NCBI RefSeq assembly: GCF_002878395.1
Contig: NC_061119.1
Span: 11,796,226 to 11,860,225, forward strand
Length of the DNA stretch: 64,000 bases
Source: Capsicum annuum
Lineage: Eukaryota; Streptophyta; Magnoliopsida; Solanales; Solanaceae
Direction of reading: 5' to 3'
Shown: positions 56,651 to 64,000 of the stretch, one piece after another
How the letters are laid out: every line of letters begins with the position of its first letter
How positions within the stretch are numbered: the first letter of the stretch is position 1
Notes under the pieces: generated by a model
What the model saw: the letters and a program-made list of their open reading frames with translations, nothing else
Told to the model about the DNA's origin: nothing
Database searches by the model: none
Position numbers and translations under genes: made by a program

Positions 56651-56889
56651 TATTTATTATTTTTATTATGTATATGTGTTGATTCAAGAAGAATTTGGAA
56701 ACATTTAGAAATGTGTTGAATGTTACAAATGTTAATAATCCATTTGCTGCTTCTGGATTTCTCTACATTTATCTCTTGTGTGTTTTTACACTTTTGCCCT
56801 TTTAGTATATTTAGTAATTTTTATTTTTTTTAAAAAATATCATGAAATTTTTTATTCATAGTATATAATAGAAATAATATATATATATT

Positions 56890-58049
56890 TCTATATAATA
56901 GAAGCACTAGTTTCGACCTGTGCTTCATCAATTACTATACTACCCCTAATTATTCCATAATTTACTAAATTATCCCTAATTAATTATTATAATTCATTTA
57001 TATATTAGAATTAATAATATTTTTTTATTATATTCTCCCTAATTAATTATTATAAAATATTTATATATTAGAATGAATAATATTTAATTAAAAAAAGATA
57101 TTTATAACGTTTGTTTCAGCTGCTTTAATCGTGATTTTACTATATCATCCTAATTAATTATTATAAGTCATTTATGTATTAAAAAATTAATAATATTTAA
57201 TTTAAAAAATAGATGACATGTCTGCCTATATTACCCCCAATTGCTCCGTGATTTATTATATCACCCCTATTAATTATTATAAGTCATTTATATATTAGAA
57301 TTAATAATATTTTTTTACTATATTACCCTAATTAATTATTATAAGTCATTTAAATATTAGAATTAATAATATTTAATTAAAAAAATAGATATTTATGACA
57401 TTTGTTTCAACTGCTTTAACCGTGGTTTTACTATATCATCCCTGATTAATTATTATAAGTCATTTATGTATTAAAAAATTAATAATATTTAATTAAAAAA
57501 ATCAGCTGCTTTATGATTTACTATATTATCCCTAATTGCCCCATGATTTACTATATTACCCCTAATTAATTATTATAAGTCATTTATATATTAAAGTTAA
57601 TAATATTTTTTATCATATTGCCCCTAATTAATTATTATAAGTTATTTATGTATTAAAAAAATAATAATATTTAATTAAAAAAATAGATGACATGTCTGTA
57701 TATGGTTTCGACTAGTGCTTCATCTATATTACCCCTAATTAATTATTATAAGTCATTTATATATTAGAATTAATAATATTTTTTATTATGTTACTCCTAA
57801 TTACTTATTATAGGTCATTTATATATTAAAATAAATAATATTTAATTAAAAAATAGATATTTATGACGTTGTTTCAGTTGCTTTAACCGTGATTTTACTA
57901 TATCATCCCTATTTAATTATTATAAGTCATTTATGTATTAAAAAATTAATAATATTTAATTAAAAAATGGATGATATGTCTGCCTATATTACCCCTAATT
58001 GCTCCATGATTTATTATATTATCCCTAATTAATTGTTATAAGTCATTTA
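56890..58049 (+). mobile_element. Helitron-like repeat with internal tandem units, cut by LTR
   Basis: It begins TCTATATAATAGAAGCACTA, a typical Solanaceae Helitron 5' end, and continues with units of CCTAATTAATTATTATAAGT then CATTTATATATTAGAATTAA, repeated about a dozen times with spacings near 60 and 120 bp. CAGCTGCTTTAATCGTGATT ties it to the copies at 9.8 and 14.9 kb. The 3' end is cut off by the LTR at 58050. Confidence 0.55.
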
Positions 58050-60178
58050 TGTCACACTCATTTTTTAACTCCCAAAAGATTCGTTTTAAGTTCGAAAGGA
58101 TTTTTTATTATTGAGTGACAAAAGATGAAAATTTATTTCAAAAAAAGATTGTTTTGATTTAAACTCAGAGTCGCCACTTGGCATACTCCGGTGTGCCAAG
58201 TCACCATTGAAAAATTCTTTTCAAAATCATTTGACTCTTTAAACTGGTTTGCGAACCGAGATTCCGACTAAGGAATTCTGTCGATCAAGGGGAAGGTATT
58301 AGGCACCCCTCGACCCCGTGGTTTGACCACGGCCGCTTGGTGGAGCGTATCGACTAATTTTAATACTACGAATGTAAAAACCACACAAAACACGTAAAAA
58401 CAATCAAACAAACAAACAAAACAAAAACGAACAAAATATAGTGTCCAGTCCAATTTATACAGTCCAAATAGAAAAATACGAAAAATAAATCCTATCTAAC
58501 CTATGCTAATTCTAGCTTCGTTCTCACGCTTTACCCGACGTTTCGAGCCTAGTTATCGATCCGCCTTCACCAACATAGTATGTCGGGGCATTTCCTGGTG
58601 AATAAATATATATACAGATACTTCGGGGCATTCTCCGGCTAAATGAATACATTGGATTAATTTCGATGAAATAAAGAAAAATCATTCAACACAAACATTC
58701 ACACCGGGCATGGTATAAAATCCTATGAGTCGCCTACCCCAAAACCTAGAATTTGCCTGTTGGTGCCCGGCCTAAGACATAATACTACCAAGTTCGAAGA
58801 GTTTAACATGCATTTTATGTCAACAAAGTGAATTAATCAACATAAGCCGGTATTCACTTTTACGGATTTTTTAATCCCTTCCCGAATTCACTTTCAAAAT
58901 AATTAAACTAGTTCTAAACACAATTCAACAACCAAGTTTTTACCTCCAATCCATCCTCAAACAAGCAACCAACAAGGATTCAAATATTCCCAAACATACA
59001 AATCATTCCTAATCACGGGAAAATCAAAAGGAAAAAAGTTAGAATTGGACCTTAGGAGATTTCGATTGACTTAATAAGAGAAACAAGAGCCCGTCCACGA
59101 ACCTCGAAGGACCTCAACGAAATCTCAATCCTTCAAATTAGTCAAGAAACAGTCCAAAAATACAATAAATCTAAATTCGACTCTCACAATCAAATGATAA
59201 ACAGTCCAGCAATGTGGTAATCCAACTTTCAATTCGAACAAAATAGATCTACGAGCGGGATCGATGAACAATCGAGACCTAATATTGAAGTCTAGTCTGA
59301 ACAACAAAAGTCCACAAAGAGCAACAAGAATCAACACCAAGATTTCAGAGAAACAAAATAATGAAAATTAACGAATTCAAAATCACGGCAAAAATCAAAT
59401 GGTGACGGGAAAGGAACGATGGCGAGGCGGACTCCGGCAAAGTCTCAAGCTCCTGCCATTTTTTTCGATCCGTCCTTACTGTGTACGTGTATATTGTTCC
59501 TCTCTCTCCTAGATCTTTTTTTCTTTTTTCTTTTTAACTCCGAGTGGTGTATGTTCTGCTCAAATCAAAGAGAAAAATGGAAAATAGAGTGATTGTTGTC
59601 TATATGAATGATGAAGATGGAGATATCTATATATTTTTTTCTTGGTCAAGTTCCTATGTATATTGAAATTTTGAGAAGAAGAAGATGATCAAAGAAAAAT
59701 TCCCCCTCATATAATTCTTTTATCAATCAATTGAACAAAAAGAAAAACCCCACCAAGCCACGTGGGACCCCCTCTTTTGTCTCTATTCTCCTCTTTTATT
59801 TTATTTTTTTTATTTTTCTTTATATTGTGTTCTATGTGTATGAATATCATTGGTATCTTGTGGGTATATGTGTGTGGCATGTGTAAAATTAGGTATGACA
59901 TATGGAAAGATGAGTGTGGCGTGTGACAAAGTGAGTAGGGCATGTGCCCTTTGCATGTATCTAATGGAAAATGAGGGGTGAGGTGTTGAGGTGTCATGGT
60001 GAAATGGATGCAAATAGAAATAAAATTAAAAATAGAATAAAATAAAAAAAATAAAAATAAAATAAAAAAATAAAAAAAATAAAATAAAAATAATAAAATA
60101 AAAATAATAAAATAAAATAAAAATAAAATAGAAATAATTAAAATATTTTTTGGGGAGGGACAAAATTACGTGTCTACA
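58050..60178 (-). repeat. 3' LTR of the Tat/Ogre-like element (2129 bp)
   Basis: On the minus strand it begins TGTAGACACGTAATTTTG and ends GAGTGTGACA, with TG..CA borders. The U3/R/U5 limits are not resolved. The small frames inside it (58268-58453, 59125-59340, 59707-60013) are not genes. 60010-60145 is an A-rich (AAATA)n-type run. Confidence 0.85.
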
Positions 60179-60191
60179 TCATGCCCCCTTT
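60179..60191 (-). promoter_or_regulatory. Polypurine tract of the Tat/Ogre-like element
   Basis: The minus strand reads AAAGGGGGCATGA immediately before the LTR start TGTAGACACG, the plus-strand primer site. Confidence 0.85.
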
Positions 60192-60529
60192 GGATGCAAA
60201 CACATGGTGTTTTCATACAAAGCAGTAGACAATAAGACAAACTATTGTCCCGATCTTTATTCAAAAGCACGGAGCAAGAGGAAGGAGGGAAATCAGGTCT
60301 TGAAATAGGACATCCTACCTACCCACGTTATGAGGGAATCAAGTGACAGGTATCTCAAAGGATTAGACGTAGAGAGACTATACCGAGTTGGAGAATCGAG
60401 TGAGGTCCCATCGAGGCTCCGATCCGCTGCTCTGTTATTACATCAAAAATAAAAATTACAGGTTAAAACATAAATAAAATTACAAAAATTCTATCTATGC
60501 AGCTTTCCTTGACTCTTGACTTGCTACTT

Positions 60530-60945
60530 CATCACCCTATTCTTCAGGCGGGCTCCTGACTTACAATTTCTTCAACTCTTCGCTTGGCTTTCAATTTCAT
60601 CACCTTGTTCTCCAGGAGGGCTCCTGACTTGCTATTTTTCATTCTGTCAACTTTCAGTTTCTTCACCTTGTTGCTTGACTTTCAACTTCTTCACCTCGTT
60701 GTTTGACTTCCAACTTTTTTTTTCATCTTGTTCTTGATTTTCCATTTATTCGTCCTGTTCTTCAGGCGGGCTCCTGGATTACTATTTCATCACCCTTTTC
60801 TTTAGGTGGGCTTCGGACTTTCAATTTCATCACCCTGTTCTTCAGGCGGGATCCTGACTTGCAATTTGATCACACTGTTCTTCAAGTGGGCTCCTGACTT
60901 TTAATTTTATCACCCTATTCTTCAGGAGGGCTCCGGAAACCAAAA
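60530..60945. repeat. 40-bp tandem array in the 3' untranslated region
   Basis: CAGGCGGGCTCCTG-type cores lie at 60763, 60803, 60843, 60883 and 60923, exactly 40 bp apart; more diverged units start at 60545 and 60613. Each unit has TTTCATCACCCTGTTCTT and a CAGG..CCTG inverted repeat. Frames here are repeat-encoded. Confidence 0.9.
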
Positions 60946-61019
60946 TCAAAGCTAAAATTTTTTTATCCCAAATGAAGATTATGATAAAGAAAGATTTCAT
61001 TCATTCATTTTTTGTTCAA

Positions 61020-61516
61020 AGTAATGTCCCATTTTCCAGGAGGGTCTTGAACATAAAGTAAATTTCCATTTTTCAGGAGAGTCCTGAACATAAAGTAAAT
61101 TCTTATTTTCCAGGAGGGTCCTGAACAGAGAGTAAATTCCCATTTTCCAGGAGGGTCCTAAGCAGAAAGTTAATTCCCATTTTTCAGGAGGGTCTTGAGC
61201 AGAAAGTAAAGTCCCATTTTTCAGGAGGGTCCTGAACAGAAAGTAAAGTCCCATTCTTCAGGAGGGTCCTGGACAGAAAGTAAATTTTCATTTTCCAAGA
61301 GGGTCCTGAGCAGAAAGTAAAATCCCATTTTTCAGGAGGGTCCTAAACAAAAAGTAAAATCCCATTTTCCAGGAAGGTCCTGAACAGAAAGTAAAGTCCC
61401 ATTTTTCAGGAGGGTCCTGGACAAAAAGTAAATTTCCATTTTCTAGGAGGGTCCTGAGCAGAAATTAAAATCTCATTTTCAGAAGAGTCCTGAGCAGAAA
61501 GTAAAATCCCTTGGAC
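61020..61516. repeat. 37-bp tandem array, 13 units
   Basis: The core CAGGAGGGTCCTG starts at 61037, 61074, 61111, 61148, 61185, 61222, 61259, 61296, 61333, 61370, 61407, 61444 and 61480, so the period is 37 bp (36 for the last). Each unit adds AACAGAAAGTAAATTCCCAT and a short T/C run. CAGGA-GGG-TCCTG is a perfect 5-bp hairpin in the intact units. Confidence 0.95.
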
Positions 61517-62287
61517 ATGCTTTCCAATGAAAGCAAAACTTTGCCCCTGTTTCATCAAAGAAAAATTTTTTAGTTGAAAACTTAGTGGTGGTTCGCAGCA
61601 CTTGGCTTTCCAGGCATCTGCTCCAGCAGTTATTCCTTTTATCTTTGTTTCAAATTGCTAACACTTGCCCCTGTCTTGTCGCATCATTGACCTAGAACAG
61701 ATCGGGGAAATGCCTTTGACTCAAATACCGAGCCTCTATTTTACCATGTGTCTAAGATGCACCTTTTGACATCTGATACTCTCATGAATCCAGCAACCTA
61801 TCGATTGATAGACTTTCTTTGCGTTGTGTTGAATTATGATCCTATTTATTTCATGTGCTGGTCCTTGGCTTTTCCTCATACAATTAAAAAGAGTGGTAGC
61901 AAGTTTTGAAATTCTTTCTCGCTTGTTTTAACACAGAATAGACTCAGAGAGTGTAAAAAAATAATGGTGACTTTTCTTTTGATAAATGACATAAAAGAGA
62001 CAAAAATAAAAATGTATAAATGAAAGAAAAAGTGCAATGTCCCTTTTTTTAATAAAGAAGAAAACTTATCTGAATATGACAACCAACTCCAATGACTATG
62101 ACATGCATTTTGGATTAAGCTGCCTGATTTTCCTATCAAAACTTCCCATTTGTTGTTGAGTTCGTGCATTTGCCGCCGAGCCGCTTCTTCAAATCCATTG
62201 GACTCGTATATCTCATTCAATTGGCGACATCTTAAAAGACTTTCGTCAATAAATCTCTTTTCTTTTCACTTTTCTGTCGAACTCGCT
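61517..62287. other. 3' untranslated spacer of the Tat/Ogre-like element
   Basis: Non-repetitive DNA between the arrays. The minus-strand 114-codon frame at 61876-62220 starts MNEIYESNGFEEAARRQMHE; I do not recognise it, and it may be a remnant of an extra frame some Tat/Ogre elements carry. Confidence 0.4.
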
Positions 62288-62465
62288 ATCGCCTTATGGT
62301 GCCAATAAGGGTTTTCACCAATAAAACTCTCTCATTTTTATTTCTCTCAGCTGCCCATCGCCTTATGGTGCCCGCGAGGGTTTTCACCAATAAGTCTCTC
62401 TCATTTTCATTTCTCTAAAGTCACCATCTCCTTATAGTGCCCGCGAGGGTTTTCACTAATAAGAC
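62270..62465. repeat. 69-bp tandem array, about three units
   Basis: ATCGCCTTATGGTGCC.., AGGGTTTTCACCAATAA and CTCTCTCATTTTCATTTCTC recur with 69-bp spacing (units around 62289, 62358 and 62427). A diverged partial unit with TCGTCAATAAATCTC precedes them. Confidence 0.85.
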
Positions 62466-63081
62466 TCGCATATTTATTTCTTTCTCGATTTCTTATGCTA
62501 AGGGAGACAAGTAGTAACCCACAATGTATCATCATATCCATTGAATGCTTAGCCTTAACATTATCAAAAATTGATCTGAAGGACTTTTTTTGGTTGTAAC
62601 TTGACTTTCGGATAAAGTTAGAAAAAGATGGCAAGTGGCTCAAACGACACTTGAAGTGGGGGTGGGACTTACAACTTTTGGAATCGACTCAAATAATACA
62701 TTAACTCATGCCCCAGTTTTTGTTGACTGGGTAACTCTAGGAACGAGCCCGAAATAGGGAAGCCTACATAGCTCACTCCCGAGAGAGGAGAATCAGGTCG
62801 CACGTAGTTCCATCAGCTTGTTCTTTTTTTTGATCTAATTTTCTCTTCTCTTTTTTTTATTATTATTATATTTTTTTTGCTTTTCTTTTATTCTTCTTGA
62901 CATTTATTTCTTACTCTATTTTGATTCCAAAAGAGGGGCATGAAATAAAATAAAACTAGGCTCAAACGGGGTAAACAAAGGATGACACAATGTTTGAATA
63001 ACAGAATGAAATGCCTTCATCATATCAATCTTCAAGAATGCATGTACTAAACATGCAATAGAATCAACAAAGAATAAAATA
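62466..63081. other. 3' untranslated spacer of the Tat/Ogre-like element
   Basis: Nothing coding. A T-rich run at 62820-62885 and CATAGCTCACTCCCGAGAG at 62768 are the only notable words. Confidence 0.5.
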
Positions 63082-64000
63082 TCATACATAATATCTTTTG
63101 ACCGCATCAGTATTGATAGCCATTTCTGCCATTTTGCCTTCAATATTTGTCAAATATAAGGCTTCATTAGGCAACACTTTCTTCACAATAAAGGGACCTT
63201 GCCAGTTTGGGGAGAACTTGTCTTTCGCTTCAACCTGGTGAGGAAAGATATGCTTCAATACTAACTGACCAACTTCAAAATGCCTGGGTCGTACCTTTTT
63301 GTTATACGCTCGAGCCATTTTCTTCTGAAATAATTGGCCATGACATACCGATGTTAGCCTTTTTTCCTCAGTCAAACTCAATTATTCCAGTTGGGTTTTG
63401 ACCCACTCATCATCATCAATCTCTACTTCCACAATAACTCGAAGAGAGGAAATTTCAACTTCTTTGGGAATGACTGCTTCTGTCCCATACACCAACAAAT
63501 ATGGAGTTGCCCCTGTTGAAGTGCGAACGGTAGTACGATAACCTAGCAATGCAAACGGTAACTTCTCATGTCATTGTCTGGACCCTTGTACCATTTTTTG
63601 CAGTATCTTCTTGATATTCTTATTGGAGGCTTCCACAGCGCCATTTGCCTTTGAACGATATGAAGTGTAATTTTGATGTGCGATCTTAAACTGTTGGCAG
63701 ACTTCTTACATCAAATGACTATTTAGATTGGCGACATTATCTGTAATGATCGTCTTTGGTATTCTGAACCTACAAATGATGTTGGTATGAAAAAAATCTA
63801 CCACAACCTTGTTTGTTACTGACTTGAAAGTTACTGTTTCTACTCACTTTGTGAAATAATCAATGGCCACCAAAATGAATCTATGCCCATTTGACGTTTT
63901 TGGCTCAATCGGCCCAATCACGTCCATCCCCTAAGCTATGAAAGGCCCTGGAGCAGACATCGCGTGCAATTCAGCAGGAGGGGAATGTATCAGATCACCG
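63082..64000 (-). pseudogene. Tat/Ogre-like integrase pseudogene, 5' part outside window
   Basis: On the minus strand from 64000: core text with HRFILVAIDYFTKWVE (near 63870) and TIITDNVANLNSHLM (near 63730), then KANGAVEASNKNIKKIL (near 63630), GYRTTVRTSTGATPYLLVYG (near 63520), and the C-terminal part at 63082-63381 ending VKRYYV and TGA. In-frame stops occur after SHLM, after QGSRQ (TGA) and after KTQLE (TAA), so the copy is dead. The end at RYYV is the normal family C-terminus. Confidence 0.88.

Larger units (their letters stand above)
58050..64000 (-). mobile_element. Tat/Ogre-like Ty3/gypsy retrotransposon, 3' half
   Basis: Read on the minus strand: integrase (63082 to beyond the window), a 2.9-kb untranslated region with three tandem arrays, a polypurine tract and a 2.1-kb LTR. 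Long LTRs and tandem arrays between pol and the 3' LTR characterise the Tat/Ogre lineage, and the integrase C-terminus fits it. The rest lies beyond 64000. It is inserted into Helitron DNA. Confidence 0.8.

Noticed and set aside
60997..61254. Minus-strand 85-codon frame with repeated PEKW/WKMG words
   Set aside because: It is a by-product of the 37-bp array, whose period shifts the frame so that the peptide repeats every three units.
61020..61516. Regular 37-bp repeats that look CRISPR-like in spacing
   Set aside because: The units are contiguous without unique spacers, lie in a plant retrotransposon untranslated region, and there are no cas genes.
1..64000. tRNA, rRNA or snRNA genes
   Set aside because: Only SINE heads with degenerate A and B boxes were seen; none folds into a plausible cloverleaf by eye. 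A covariance-model scan would be the decisive test.

Overview
The window looks like plant nuclear DNA, most probably from a Solanaceae species (tomato, potato, pepper or tobacco relatives). It is very AT-rich, has one spliced gene, and otherwise consists of nested transposable elements. The family hint rests on SINE and RTE-type LINE 3' ends ending in TTG repeats and on Helitron ends of a kind common in Solanaceae. That part is recognition from memory and was not searched.

The only convincing functional gene is a clade-D-like protein phosphatase 2C on the + strand at 39606-43386. Its four coding exons (39606-39912, 41335-41702, 42256-42492, 43156-43386) have consistent GT/AG borders and join to an open frame of 380 residues with all the PP2C metal-binding motifs. 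Intron 1 carries a 191-bp tandem duplication that copied the end of exon 1 with its splice donor. This created a potential 25-nt cassette exon whose inclusion would cause a premature stop. Intron 1 also holds a MITE with an internal 3 x 32 bp expansion, and intron 3 holds a SINE/RTE 3' end.

1-7.2 kb: a hAT-type MITE with an 8-bp target duplication, a cluster of four SINE copies, a Stowaway-like MITE, and the first of three related long-TIR Mutator-like elements (5.1-6.5, 12.9-14.2 and 26.9-28.3 kb). 7.2-15.8 kb: two copies of one Helitron-like repeat. The first is interrupted by a 364-bp Mutator-like MITE and a 5'-truncated RTE LINE; the second ends in a hairpin plus CTAG. 16.2-20.6 kb: a second hAT-type element loaded with Helitron sequence and a 108-bp tandem array. 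20.6-35.6 kb: mostly non-coding DNA with a 340-bp tandem array, a 1.43-kb Mutator-like element with a perfect 9-bp target duplication, SINEs, and a decayed MULE-transposase-like fragment near 34.1-34.6 kb. 35.9-38.1 kb: an RTE LINE flanked by a perfect 13-bp target duplication.

Beyond the phosphatase (44.9-64 kb), nested LTR retrotransposons lie on the - strand. A truncated SIRE-like Ty1/copia element (about 45.0-49.3 kb) has a Tekay-like Ty3/gypsy element (49.3-55.5 kb) inserted in its gag. A hAT-like end and Helitron repeats then follow. Finally a Tat/Ogre-like gypsy element enters at 58050 with a 2.1-kb LTR, a polypurine tract, three tandem arrays (40, 37 and 69 bp units) and a decayed integrase running off the window end. 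All mobile-element reading frames seen here are broken.

I found no tRNA or rRNA gene, no CRISPR array and no bacterial-type operon. The most interesting signals are structural: the duplicated splice donor in the phosphatase gene, the shared target preference of two Mutator-like elements, a 25-bp retrotransposon tail insertion, and hairpin-bearing tandem arrays in the Tat/Ogre element.
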